DNA from: Rana temporaria
Taxonomy: Eukaryota; Chordata; Amphibia; Anura; Ranidae
Assembly: GCF_905171775.1 (NCBI RefSeq)
Contig: NC_053489.1
Location: forward strand, 314,296,022-314,360,021
DNA length: 64,000 bases
Direction: 5' to 3'
Part shown: piece after piece, positions 1 through 10,229 of the stretch
How the letters are laid out: the number at the start of each line of letters is the position of its first letter
How positions within the stretch are numbered: position 1 is the stretch's first letter
The notes under the pieces: model-generated
Databases searched by the model: none
Told to the model about the DNA's origin: nothing
The model's input: the letters and a program-made list of their open reading frames with translations, nothing else
Position numbers and translations under genes: made by a program

Positions 1-327
1 GGCACAAGCCAACCAAGCCACACCCCCGAGGGATGTAGATGAAGGGGAACCTGCCTCAACATCCGGTAAAGTAACATCTACCACATTTTCAGTGAATATA
101 GATATAGGCATACAATCTTTTAACACATGTTTTGGTTCCACATTTCAGGAGGAAATCGGGCTGGTCAGGGACTGGACACGTATAGTGCCCAGCTCCTCAT
201 CGCCGAGGTTCTGACATGCAGGGCCCAAGTCGAGGACATACGTCTGGCCTGCCGGGAAATTCGCCACAAAGCGAAGACGCTGGAACGTCAGCTCAAAAAT
301 GTTATTAATGTTTTGGGGAGGGTTTAA
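1..327 (+). CDS. Harbinger accessory (MADF/Myb-like position) protein, 3' exons, partial
   Basis: This is the C-terminal end of the second Harbinger gene, which in this superfamily encodes a DNA-binding partner that brings the transposase to the nucleus and the termini. Two exons can be read. Exon 1..65 in frame 2 gives an acidic, proline-containing stretch ending TSG, followed by a GT donor at 66-67. A pyrimidine-rich acceptor ends in AG at 147-148. The downstream exon 149-327 joins in phase and reads GNRAGQGLDTYSAQLLIAEV, then a basic heptad-like helix ending VINVLGRV and a TAA stop. The DNA-binding domain itself is outside the window. The identity rests on position beside the transposase and the coiled-coil-like tail, not on a recognised domain. 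Confidence 0.6.
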
Positions 328-335
328 TTGTTTGT

Positions 336-745
336 GGTCCTTTTATTTTGTACTAATTTTAAAAAAGACAAAAAAAAAAAAATTGATTCTATTTTATACT
401 AATTTTAAAAAAGACAAAAAAAAAATATAGATTCTATTTTATACTAATTAAAAAAAAGACAAAAAAATTTAAAAAAGATTCAATTTTATACTAATTAAAA
501 AAAAGACAAAAAAATAAAAAATAAATATTATATTTTGTACTAATTAAAAAAAAGACAAAACAATAAAAAAAAATATATATTTTGTACTAATTAAAAAAAA
601 GACAAAAAAATATATATATTTTGTACTAATTAAAAAAAAGACAAAAAAATATAAAAAAATATATATATTTTGTACTAATTAAAAAAAATATAATAAAAAA
701 TTCTATTTTGTACTAATTAAAAAAAATTAAAAAAATAAAAATAAT
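336..745. repeat. AT-rich tandem array between the convergent Harbinger genes
   Basis: About nine degenerate units of roughly 40-55 bp built on the phrase TTTTGTACTAATTAAAAAAA followed by GACAAAAAA. The array lies directly after the stop of the accessory gene. Length varies mainly in the A runs, which is typical of slippage. It contains several AATAAA-like hexamers on both strands, so it may double as the shared 3' end region of the two convergent genes. Confidence 0.8.
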
Positions 746-966
746 TGCACTACAAAAAATGTGTGTGTAGTTATTGGTATCAATGCTGACTCATTAAATT
801 ACTCAGGCATATTTGTAGAGTTATTAAGATTTACACTCATGGGAATTTAGGACATCCCAAACACATGGCTGGATGAGAACCTAGGAAAAAGAAACAATAC
901 ACAAAAAAAAAAAAAAAAGATACAAAATAAATTTACACTGTTTAATCAAGAAAAAAGAATATTTTA

Positions 967-2788
967 TTATTTAATGAAGATCGGGCATTGCAATGGCCCC
1001 CTCCCCATAAAATAGTCCACATAGGATTGACGCACTGCACGTGCGGTTTGGGGGGCCAAGCCTCTATGGCTAGCCTCACGTCCCGGCTCCGGAGCCACAA
1101 CATCTGCCTCATCAGGCAATACCGTGAGGTAATTTTGTGAATGTCTTTTTAAAAAATTGTGGAGAATGCAACAACATAAAATAACGTGATTCCATTTGTA
1201 TTCCGCAAGGTTGATTGCTGTTAAAAACAATCGGAATCGGCTGGCCATGATTCCAAAGGCATTCTCTACCACACGTCTTGCTCTGGCCAGCCGATAATTA
1301 AAAACCCTCCTCTCATGGGTGAGGGTGCGTAGGGGAAATGGCCTCATGAGGTGGGGACCCAAAGCAAAAGCCTCATCTGCAACAAACACGAAGGGCAGAC
1401 CCTCTTCGTTCTCCTCCGCAGGTGGCAATCCTAGGTCCTCCGACTGAAGCCGTTGGGCGAACTCCGTCTCCGCAAAGACACCGCCGTCCGACATCCGGCC
1501 ATTTTTCCCTACATCCACATACATAAACTCATAGTTGGCAGAGACCACCGCCATCAAAACAACGCTGTGGAACCCCTTGTAGTTGTAGAAATGGGATCCA
1601 CTATGGGGTGGGGGCACAATGCGGATATGCTTGCCATCAATGGCTCCTCCGCAGTTCGGAAAGTTCCAACGCTGGGAGAAGTCCGCTGCCACAGTCTGCC
1701 ATTCCTGTGGCGTGGTGGGGAACTGGATAGAAAGATAAGAAAAAATCCATTCAAACAAACATTGTGCACAGAATATATCTACAATTTCAAGGGATCCCAC
1801 CAAAAATTAAAGAAAAAAGGTTAAGATTAAAAAATAACATGTGAACACTAAGCATTAATCACCCCCTCTGATGTTCAAAAAATATAATTAGGGGGAGTGG
1901 GGGCCCAAGATGAGTTTGTCACCTGAGAAACCACCTCTCAAAAAAAAAAAAAAAAAAATATTAGTATGTAGTCAAACAATCTTGGGGGGGGGGGGGGGGG
2001 GGGTTTGGACAATGGAGGCCACAAATAAACGGGGATATAGGGACACACAAAATGCAGCACTACAATGGAGGCCACAAATAAACGGGGATATAGGGACACA
2101 CAAAATGCAGCACTACAATGGAGGCCACAAATAAACGGGGATATAGGGACTATGCTAGGTGGGTTTGGCCACAACATAGAATGATGGACAGGTTGGCTAA
2201 ATACAATAAACATGTAGGGCTTTACAAATTGTGTAGAACAGCATACATGGAGACAAAGTGAACATTCTGAGCATATTAGAAACAGGTTATTTTTTTTTTT
2301 AGGGGCCATAGTTTGACCATTGAAAGAACACCACTTACCTTAACATAGTCCTCCTGAAGAACCTGAATGATGGCCGAACAGGTATCCGGGATTATGAGGC
2401 CCAGAGCCTGGGGGGAGATGCCCGTCGAGAACTTCAAGTCCTGCAGACTTCTCCCTGTTGCAAGGTAGCGCAACGTAGCAACTAGCCTCTGCTCAGCAGT
2501 GATGGCTTCCCGCATAACGGTGTCCTGCCTGGTGATATATGGCGACACCGAAGCCAAAAGCTGCTGAAATACGGGGTCAGACATCCTAAGAAAATTCCTG
2601 AAATCATCAGGGTTATTTTCTCGGATCTCCCGCAGCAGAGGCATATGAGAGAACTGGTCCCTGCATAGCAACCAGTTCTTGGTCCACAACCTCCTCCTCA
2701 CCCTGTTCATGGACCGTCGCCGGGATGCAGCACACATCCTAACAACAAGCACAGCACGATCTCGGCGACGAGTTCGTACCCGCAACAT
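967..2788 (-). CDS. HARBI1-like Harbinger transposase, two exons (2339-2788 and 967-1722)
   Basis: DDE transposase (DDE_Tnp_4 type) that cuts and pastes PIF/Harbinger elements at TWA targets. Exon 1 is 2339-2788 (ATG at 2788-2786, 150 codons): a basic start, then FSHMPLLREIRENNPDDFRN and a helix-turn-helix-like segment (ITAEQRLVATLRYLATG). It ends GTT AAG followed by a strong donor GTAAGT. The acceptor is TTTCTATCCAG, and exon 2 (967-1722, 251 codons) opens FPTTPQEWQ. Joining is phase 0 and restores the family sequence DYVK-FPTTPQEW. The spliced product is 401 residues, a little longer than cellular HARBI1. Candidate catalytic residues are D179 (GAIDGKHI), D266 (VADEAF) and E303 (VVENAFG). 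No stop or frameshift is visible. The TAA stop overlaps an AATAAA signal on the - strand (968-963). The extra in-frame residues upstream of FPTTP in the unspliced reading are intronic. Confidence 0.88.
1723..2338 (-). other. Transposase intron with poly-G run and 53-bp tandem repeat
   Basis: The 616-bp intron is bounded by GTAAGT at 2338-2333 and CAG ending at 1723 (minus strand). It contains an A/T homopolymer near 1939-1958 and a G run of about 20 at 1984-2003. A tandem repeat with a period of exactly 53 bp covers about 2009-2150 (near-identical units starting 2011, 2064 and 2117, the last truncated). The near identity of the units suggests recent expansion. Confidence 0.8.
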
Positions 2789-3266
2789 GGCTAGAAAACG
2801 GTCGTCAAATCAGATCAGACTAAAAATTACGCCCTGAAGTACAGAATGGCCTCTGAAGAACAACCTGCTAAACAGCACCGTGCACACAAAACGTAATGCC
2901 AAAACAAATACGTCCTTAGTACAAGCACTGTATCACAGATCCGACGACAAATAGACAAACTGTACGACAGAAAACGAAATTTAAAGCACAAACACTGAAA
3001 ATCACGAATCGTATCTCACCAAACTTTTACTAACACGCAACAACACGATATCAGCAAAAGAGGCCGTCTTCCGCATGGAAACGACCCTTTATAGTGACGT
3101 CGTGCGTGATTGACGGAACTGCGCTTTGCTAGAGCTTTGTGAAAAAGTGATGGTGTGTATGCTACGTCGTTGTTCAAATTGAAGTTTGAAAAATGTCGTT
3201 TTTTTAAAGCACATAAACCGTTGCATTTTTTCATCGCAGAAAGTGATGGTGTGTACGCGGCATAAG

Positions 3267-3649
3267 GCTGCATTCACATCATAGTAGTGTGTAAATTAAT
3301 GCAGAATTATGCAATTTTGCACACATTCACAAAATACTCTAAAAAACATATGTTGTGCTTGCAGTGAAGTTCATTGTTAATGGCACCCTCAACATGGCAG
3401 GCAAAACAAGCATTTTAAGAGTCAAGACCATGCAGAGCGTGAAGCTCAAGATGATACATGAGCTTCTTTGCCACTCTTGTTGCCTGTAGGCAGCCCAATT
3501 AATGAAATGAATGAGTTGCACTATGCATTAAATGTGACAACAAGTAAGAAATACACATATGGATGATGCCTGATATCACGCAACACACTTGTGAATGAAA
3601 AATAAGTGTGTTTAAGCAGGTACTGAATAATGTACTGATTTTGGAAATG
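3267..3649. other. No gene seen
   Basis: Ordinary AT-rich sequence immediately outside the Harbinger terminus. Short reading frames here show no family resemblance and I see no terminal repeats I can pair. Confidence 0.5.
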
Positions 3650-3958
3650 CTCTATAAATTTTCATATGATTTTTTTCTTGTTCTGTTAAGTAGAGTTCGA
3701 GCCGAGCAAAAGATTGTCCCGAACATTAGCTGGTGAACACCCGAATTGGAAGGGCATTTGGTCATTTGTTTGACCCACCGAATGCCCCACAATGCATGCT
3801 GAACAGTGCATTCTAAGCCCTGATTGGCTGAAGCAATGAAGTCTTTCCCCAATCAGGGCACACACCACTGTCAGAGCCATTATTGAAGAAAGTCATGGTG
3901 ATATTGCTCATAGACCCATCCCACACAGTTTGACTGAAGTATATCAAAGGGTGTCAGT

Positions 3959-4140
3959 GTAGTACGTCAGTGCAGTTTTACTGCAGTATATTGTAGTGCG
4001 TCAGTGCAGCTTTACTGCAGTATATTGTAGTGCATCAGTGCAGTTTAATTGCAGTATATTGAAGTGCGTCAATGCAGTTTTACTGCAGTATATTATAGTG
4101 CGTCAGTGCAGTTTTACTGCAGTATATTGTAGTGCATCAG
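3959..4140. repeat. 34-bp minisatellite in hAT leader, about 5 copies
   Basis: Units of about 34 bp of the form GTAGTGCGTCAGTGCAGTTT followed by TACTGCAGTATATT. Each unit contains an internal palindrome (GCAGTTTTACTGC). Substitutions between units are few. The array sits between a promoter-like region and the start of the SGRPTKRGR leader ORF, the same relative place as the larger array at 14580-16295. Confidence 0.85.
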
Positions 4141-4429
4141 TAGAGTGTATCTGTGTAGTGCAATGTTTTACACTGCATTACATAACATTTAGTGCTGTAT
4201 ACAATTCTATATACCACCTTTTCTTCTTGTTTTTTGGTTGCTGCATGTTATTTTATTTTTTGCTCTTTTGTCCTGTGCCATTTTTTTGAATTGTCAGTTG
4301 CAGTTTTTCTGACTGTAACACTGTTGTTTCCCCTTTTTTGTTTTTTATAGTTTTTTCATTTCTCACAAAACACCACTTTCCATTGATTAAAGTACATCCA
4401 ATTACACGTTTCCCCTTCTCTATTACATT

Positions 4430-4630
4430 TTGGTAATAAGCCCCCCCATCACGTCTGGGAGGCCAACAAAGAGAGGCAGAATTTTCCATGCCACTGTGAG
4501 GGGACCAGCAGCGTCTGTGTCCACAGTCAAAGGTGGATGTGGTCTGTCCTCAGGCATGGCACTATTTTCTCTGTTTAGTGATGTTACCCGTGCTATCAGG
4601 ATCAAGGAGGCATTTGCGGAGGCATGAGAA
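4430..4630 (+). pseudogene. hAT leader-ORF fragment
   Basis: Reads SGRPTKRGR followed by low-complexity sequence. The codon before S is ACG where an ATG would be expected (compare ATG TCT GGA at 16303-16311), so the start appears mutated. The family role of this N-terminal ORF is not known to me; it is called only by resemblance to the other hAT relic in this window. Confidence 0.45.
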
Positions 4631-4899
4631 GCAGAGTATTCATGGTCACTGAGGATTACATTCTCTGGAACTACTCCCATGGGTTCTGGGGACGAAAAAT
4701 CATCTCTTAAGGGTTGACGTATGTCGTCCTCTGCTTTAATGCCAAAAAAAACTGCCAGAATCCTCCTCCTCCCTCTACTCTTGTGTGTTCTGTGGCGTCA
4801 CAAGAAAGGTGTCTGCATAAAGCCTTGAAAAGAAAGGAAGTCCTCCTCTTCTTCCTGCTGATGCATGTGTTGTGACGGCTCACCATCCTTCTCGCATCC

Positions 4900-5475
4900 T
4901 CATATGGTGACAGTACAGTGCATGCATCCTTTATCTGCAGCCATTGGCATGTGGAGAAAAAGCCCTAAGCCTGTTCTTGTGCCATACTCACACAGGTACT
5001 CGTTGACGGCTTGTTGCTGCATGTGCATCCGCTGCAGCATTGTCAAAGTTGAGTTCCACCTGGTGGGTATGTCATGGTTTACGGGTAGGTGGAGTTCCTG
5101 CTGAATTTCAGGCAACCAAACACCAGCCACGATTAAGCACTAGCAAGAGTGCGAAACTAGTCGGCTGTCCTGGTTTATGGTTGTGGTGATTATGCATGTT
5201 CCTGCTTGAAAATAAAAGACAACTTTTTTGAAAAGTTATTTCGGAGTGCGGCTGTCCATCTCCTTCCTCCTATTGCTACAAACACTAGCTGTGTATGACT
5301 GCCTGAAATGGCTACAGACTCTTTTGGCCTGTTTCGGAAGATCTTGCAATCCTGGGTACCTGTTTAGGAAATGCTGCACCACCAAATTGAGGACATGTGC
5401 CAGGCATGGCACATGTGTCAGCTTTCCCTGTCGAAGCGTGGACAGGAGGTTAGTGCCATTATCACATACCACCAT
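4900..5475 (-). pseudogene. hAT (ZBED-type) transposase fragment, broken
   Basis: Two adjacent minus-strand blocks match the central part of hAT/ZBED transposases, which use an RNase H-like DDE fold interrupted by a helical insertion. 5236-5475 reads VVCDNGTNLLSTLRQGK and then THVPCLAHVLNLVVQHFL, containing the conserved DNG and the C-x2-H (CLAH) motif. 4900-5130 reads VNHDIPTRWNSTLTMLQRM, the hallmark TRWNST motif. Stops and about 100 bp of non-homologous sequence separate the blocks. The N-terminal BED finger and C-terminal dimerisation domain are missing. Clearly dead as a gene. Confidence 0.8.
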
Positions 5476-5615
5476 TCCTGGCTCAAGCTGGCATGGTGTA
5501 AACCACCTCTGGGCCTGCCCCTTCAGAGCTGAAAGAATCTATGCTCCAGTGTGGCTCCTGTCTCCTAGGCAAACCAGTTTAAGCATTGCATGACATATTT
5601 TAGCTTGACTCATTG

Positions 5616-5645
5616 AATAGCCCCTTAAATGTTTAAGGGGCTATT
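5616..5645. repeat. Perfect 14-bp-arm palindrome
   Basis: AATAGCCCCTTAAA, two-base spacer TG, then the exact reverse complement. It sits just outside the hAT relic and may mark an element end or a fold in a transcript. No oligo-T tract follows, so I do not call it a terminator. Confidence 0.8.
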
Positions 5646-6184
5646 TTATTGCAGGACAAAGCACATGAGCCCAAAGATAGCAAAGCAGAGACACCCAGAA
5701 AGAGGTGCCCAATGTGCACCAAGAAAATGCCTTATGGTTGGAAGAAAAATTAAGCTGTTGATTGCTACAGCGTGTTCTATACACAATACAAATGCACCAC
5801 TTTACGGGCAGACTAAGGGGACCCCCAGGCCCTATAATTAAAGAACTTTTCATTTTTATTGTTTCACTTTAAGCATAATTAAATCACTGATTATTTAAAA
5901 ATGATCTACCCTATGAAAATACACATGTAGCTGCTTAGAAGAGAAATGCAAGTGGGCTAAGAGACACACTGAAAAAAAAAAAAAATTGCAGCTAGCAAAA
6001 AATATAAAATATGCCCTATCAAAAACACACATTCATCCTGATATGACTGCAAACATTGCATATGACCATAAAAGACTGCAGGACACACATTAGCAGCATT
6101 ACCCATCCCTCCCCACCCCACAATCCCCAAGATATGTAGCATGTTTCTCCTTTAAGGGCATTTAGTAAGGGTTTATGCCTACTT
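5646..6184. other. No gene seen
   Basis: Mixed-composition DNA with an A13 run near 5973. No coding family or paired termini recognised. Confidence 0.5.
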
Positions 6185-6187
6185 TTA

Positions 6188-6607
6188 TGCCGCGTACACA
6201 CGGTCGTTTTTTGTGATGAAATAAAACGTCGTTTTAAAAAACGTCATTTAAAATGATCGTGTGTGGGCTTTACGTCGTTTTTTTCTAAAAAACGACCAAA
6301 AAAAATCGAACATGCTTTAATTTTTTTCAAAATGTAGTTTTTTGTGTCATAAAAAATGATCGTGTGTGGGCTAAAACTACGTTTTTAAACCCGCGCATGC
6401 TCAGAAGCATGTTATGACGCGAGCTTGAATGGAATAGAGCGCTGTCGTACGTGTTGTACGTAACCACGTTTTGCTAGAGCATTTTGAAAAAACGATGGTG
6501 TGTAGGCAACGTCGTTTTTTAAAATGAAGTTTGAAAAACTTCGTTTATTTTCATGAGAAAAAACAATGTTTTTTTACAAGACAAAAGACGACCTTGTGTA
6601 TGCGGCA
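6188..6607. mobile_element. Harbinger MITE, 420 bp
   Basis: The left end TGCCGCGTACACACGGTCG is mirrored at the right end (CCTTGTGTATGCGGCA). TTA precedes and TAA follows. The body repeats hairpin phrases such as AAAACGTCGTTTTA. The stretch 6470-6545 (TTTTGCTAGAGC to TGAAGTTTGAAAAAC) closely matches 3127-3200 of the Harbinger transposon, so the MITE is an internally deleted derivative or shares its 5' subterminal region. Confidence 0.85.
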
Positions 6608-6610
6608 TAA

Positions 6611-7344
6611 GAGATGAGCAAGTGCCTACAAGTCCAATATTAATCTGTTCTTATGAACTTTGTCAGCAGCACTCCTAAACTTTCCCTATCCCCGCTAGGC
6701 ATATTGTAAATATACCTGACTGGGACCCACACTTTTTTTATAGTGAGGGGCTGGCACATAACAAAGCCCCCATTATTGGTCAGTCTAAACCACCTGACCT
6801 TAGTTCAGAGGCCAGTAAGTGCAATATTGGTAGTTGGAAGCTATGGCTATAGATGGCTACATTAGTTCACCATGTTCTGCAAACCATATGGGTTGGGCTT
6901 GCACCAAGCCCATGCTCAACTCAAACCTGTCATTCCTATTGGAAACCTGTGATAGTAAGTGTAGTTAAAATATATAAACAAATAATCAGAACTTAAAATA
7001 GAACTATACTTACCTTCCCTCCAGCACGCTGGCAACATCTTCAATCAGTCTTATTACAGTTAAGAATTCTTTATTGTAGAAGAGCCATGGTATATTTCTT
7101 CTGCAAAAAAAGCCTGCCTGTTGGTACAATTTTAATTTTTAGCATTCATTTTTTTATGGCATAACCTATGGAAGACAGTTATAGGGAAGCTTAATAGAGA
7201 CAGATGAGAAAAGGGAAAAACATTGGATGGTGGGGTTACAGTAAAACATAGGGGAGGACATGTTTTAGATTTGGGCAGCTCTACCGCAAAAAATACAATT
7301 AGAATGGCTCCCGATGTGCCAGCCCAAGCTAATTTCCGGCACAC
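6611..7344. other. No gene seen
   Basis: Unassigned sequence. Short reading frames have no recognisable domain. Confidence 0.5.
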
Positions 7345-7348
7345 TTAA

Positions 7349-8324
7349 CCACTTAAGCCCCGGACCATATTGCTGCCCAAAGACCAGAGTACTTTTTGCG
7401 ATTCGGGACTGCGTCGCTTTAACAGACAATTGCGCGGTCGTGCGACGTGGCTCCCAAACAAAATTGGCGTCCTTTTTTTCCCACAAATAGAGCTTTCTTT
7501 TGGTGGTATTTGATCACCTCTGCGTTTTTTATTTTTTGCGCTATAAACAAAAATAGAACGACAATTTTGAAAAAAATGAATATTTTTTACTTTTTGCTGT
7601 AATAAATATCCCCCAAAAATATATAAAAAAACATTTTTTTTCCTCAGTTTAGGCCGATACGTATTCTTCTACATATTTTTCGTAAAAAAAAATCGCAATA
7701 AGCGTTTATTGATTGGTTTGCGCAAAAGTTATAGCGTTTACAAAATAGGGGGTATTTTTATGGCATTTTTATTAATATTTTTTTTACTAGTAATGGCGGC
7801 GATCAGCGATTTTTTTTTTCGGTATTGCGACATTATGGCGGACACTTCGGACATTTTTGACACATTTTTGGGACCATTGGCATTTTTATAGCGATCAGTG
7901 CTATAAAAATGCATTAGATTACTATAAAAATGCCACTGGCAGTGAAGGGGTTAACACTAGGGGGCGGGGAAGGGGTTAAGTATGCCTGGGTGTGTTCTTA
8001 CTGTGGGGGGGGGGGTGGCCTCACTAGGGGAAACACTGATCTTCTGTTCATACATTGTATGAACAGAAAATCAGCATTTCCCCTGCTGACAGGAACGAGA
8101 GCTGTGTGTTTACACACACAGCTCCCGTTCCCCGCTCTGTACCGAGCGATCGCGTGTGCCCGGCGGCGATCGCGCCCGCCGGGCACACGCACGGGAGTCG
8201 GGGGCGAGCGGGGGGCGCGCGTGCGCCCCTAGTGGCGGCTAAAAGGCAGGACGTCATAATACGTGCTCTCGCCTAGGAGAGCCACCTTGTGGACGTATTA
8301 TGACGGTGCGGCGACGGCAAGTGG
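7349..8324 (+). mobile_element. TTAA-bounded repeat, ~976 bp, family A, full length
   Basis: Bounded by TTAA at 7345-7348 and 8325-8328. Inner ends CCACTTAAG and CAAGTGG are inverted. The first half is AT-rich and carries the box GAGCTTTCTTTTGGTGGTAT and the GCGCTATAAACAAAAATAG phrase that recur at 9109, 32085, 35171 and, inverted, 37340. The second half is GC-rich with a long hairpin (8040-8130) and CpG-rich sequence. No convincing coding potential. TTAA targets suggest piggyBac- or Kolobok-type mobilisation in trans; I cannot choose between them. Confidence 0.8.
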
Positions 8325-8964
8325 TTAAAGCAGAACTTTAAGGCAAAAATCAGGCAGGATTTGTAATGCAGAAGAAACATGCTATGTGTCTTCTGCATTA
8401 AGGTTACTTACATGCCTGTGCGCCCCTGTACAAACTTGTAAAATTTCCGAATGAGTGAAATCTCGAGTGACGTCATCTCGGCCCAGCCAATGAAAGCGTT
8501 TGGCAATCGATACCTGAAAGCTGGCTGCTCGATTTGCTGGGAGGGAACTCCAGGACTCTGTATAGCTGTTTTACTGAAACAGTCACATTCAAGGCATGCT
8601 GTGAATGATAACTGTCTCAGTTGCTTGTGCTCTCAAATGAACTGTCAAGCCATCAAATGGCTGGTGTCATAACTGATCACATGTGCAGTCCACAGGGTGA
8701 AGGGTCATGGCCTTAAAAGGTCTGACAACCAGTTCTCAATCAGCGATCTAAGCCAATAGCCTCTCCCCTGTCAGAACACAATAGCTCAGCAGGGGAGATT
8801 GCTGTACTAACATTGGATTGTGAGTACAGCGGTTCTGACCTGAGCTGTGTTTTTTTTTTTTTATTCAACCCGCTGTGTTGAATGAAAAAAAAAATTATTG
8901 TAGTGTGTACGGGTCTTAAGATTACAGCTTTTTTGGCTGGAAAGGATAGGAGGGTTTCGTTTTA
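8325..8964. mobile_element. Partial TTAA element (family B end) and a Harbinger-type end
   Basis: From the shared TTAA at 8325 the sequence runs TTAAAGCAGAACTTTAAGGC and then a stretch with AACATGCTATGTGTCTTCTG, which reappears inverted near 24475-24500, so both belong to one family. Near 8890-8910 GTGTGTACGGGTC resembles a Harbinger MITE terminus. I could not find matching opposite ends for either. Confidence 0.5.
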
Positions 8965-8968
8965 TTAA

Positions 8969-9545
8969 CCACTTCATTACTGGGCACTTAAACCCCCTTC
9001 GTGCCCAGACCAATTTTCAGCTTTCAGCGCTGAAGCATTTTGAATGACAATTGCGCAGTCATACAACACTACCTAAATTATAGTTTTATAATTTTTACCC
9101 CACAAATAGAGCTTTCTTTTGGTGGTATTTGATCATCTCTGCGATTTTTATTTTTTGCGCTATAAACAAAAAGAGACAGAACATTTTGAAAAAAAAACAC
9201 AATATTTTTTACTTTTTGTTATAATAATATCCCAATTTAAAAAAAAAAAAAAAAATTCCCCTCGGTTTAGGCCGATACGTATTCTTCTACATATTTTTGT
9301 TAAAAAAATCGCAATAAGCGTATATTGATTGGTTTGCGCAAAAGTTATAGCGCCTACAAAATAGGGGATAGATTTATGATTTTTTTTTTTTACTAGTAAT
9401 GGCGGCGATCAGCGATTTTTTTGTCAGGCCTGCGATATTGCGGTGGACGTATCGGACACTTTTGACACAATTTTGGGACCATTTACATTTATACAGCGAT
9501 CAGTGCTATAAAATGCACTAATTACTATATAAATGTGACTGAGCA
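8969..9545 (+). mobile_element. TTAA repeat, family A relative, right end missing
   Basis: Starts after TTAA (8965-8968) with CCACTTCATTACTGGGCAC, a diverged end, then follows the family A AT-rich body including CTTTCTTTTGGTGGTATTTG and GCGCTATAAAC. It stops matching near 9545, where different GC-rich sequence begins, so the right part is deleted or replaced. Confidence 0.7.
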
Positions 9546-9652
9546 CCTATCTCTCCCATGGGGGTGGTCTCATACTAGTCCAGCCTCAAATTTGGGGCTG
9601 GCATCACATAGGGACTTTGTCCCCTGTCTTTAGCTCTAGGCATGTATATAGG

Positions 9653-10072
9653 CTATTCTGTCTGCATGGGTAGTGACCTTTCCACCCTCCCACCACTAGA
9701 GGGTGGACATCGATGTCTTTCCTCCATAGGAGAAGCCACCATAGAGCGGTAGTGACGTTTCAGCCCTTTGGCTGCAGAGGTTGGAGCGTCCTGTCTCCCC
9801 TCTGCACATAGGGAGACGTCAGATATGCGCCGCGCACGGCGGGCGGCACGTCGTGCGCATGCGCGCGAATCGCTGGAACGCACCCTCGTTCTGTCATGGC
9901 GGGCGTGCGTTCCGGCTGTTATGCATGGAGCCGTTCGGGCAATGCATGTGAGAGTGGCATCAATCAGGAGATAGGTAAGCTCTTTATGCTATCTCCACTT
10001 GGGGAATCACATACAGGAGTAACCCCTTCCCTGAATACCCGGTCCACATCTAAACCCATGCAGACAGAATAG
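9653..10072. repeat. Foldback element with 19-bp perfect arms
   Basis: CTATTCTGTCTGCATGGGT at 9653-9671 is the exact reverse complement of 10054-10072. The interior is CpG-rich (ATGCGCCGCGCACGGCGGGC region). Further inverted similarity exists just outside and inside (GAGCACCTATCTC at 9541 versus GGAGATAGGTAAGCTC at 9967), so two foldbacks may be interleaved. Confidence 0.7.
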
Positions 10073-10170
10073 CTCTGAGGGATAGGAGGAGGGGCCAAAG
10101 GCGAGCCCCCCTCCTTTTTTGGGAGGAGTTAGCCATGACCCTGACCTATCAGCACATGCATATCAGTGCA

Positions 10171-10209
10171 CATGGGTGTGTGTGTGTATGTGTGTGTGTG
10201 TATATATAT
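10171..10209. repeat. GT/TA microsatellite
   Basis: Alternating GT with one TA interruption followed by TATATATAT. Confidence 0.9.
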
Positions 10210-10229
10210 TCCCACAAGCACTACGGCGA

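Larger units (their letters stand above)
1..3263 (-). mobile_element. PIF/Harbinger DNA transposon, 5' part cut by window edge
   Basis: A two-gene Harbinger element: a partial accessory DNA-binding protein gene on + (1-327) and a two-exon HARBI1-like DDE transposase on - (967-2788), convergent and separated by an AT-rich tandem array. The surviving terminus ends at 3263 and reads inward TGCCGCGTACACACCATCAC, followed outside by TAA, which fits the 3-bp TWA target preference of the superfamily. A subterminal copy of the terminal motif lies at 3139-3162. The other terminus lies before base 1. The same terminal and subterminal sequence occurs in MITEs at 6188-6607 and 56166-56602, so this is their likely autonomous parent or a close sibling. 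Confidence 0.85.
3650..5610. mobile_element. Rearranged hAT (ZBED-like) transposon relic
   Basis: The region carries parts of a hAT element in mixed orientation. 3690-3890 is a promoter-like stretch with repeated ATTGG/CCAAT motifs. 3959-4140 is a minisatellite. 4440-4630 on + encodes SGRPTKRGR, also seen in altered form at 16303 in the second hAT relic. 4900-5475 on - encodes hAT transposase motifs. Because the leader and transposase parts face each other, at least one inversion or two insertions must be invoked. No termini or target duplication could be assigned. Confidence 0.6.

Noticed and set aside
336..745. Possible centromeric or satellite DNA
   Set aside because: The array is short, confined between the two Harbinger genes and therefore better explained as element-internal.
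8040..8130. Strong hairpin resembling a miRNA precursor
   Set aside because: It is an internal inverted repeat of a multi-copy TTAA element (also at 36749-36840), so a dedicated miRNA gene is not supported.
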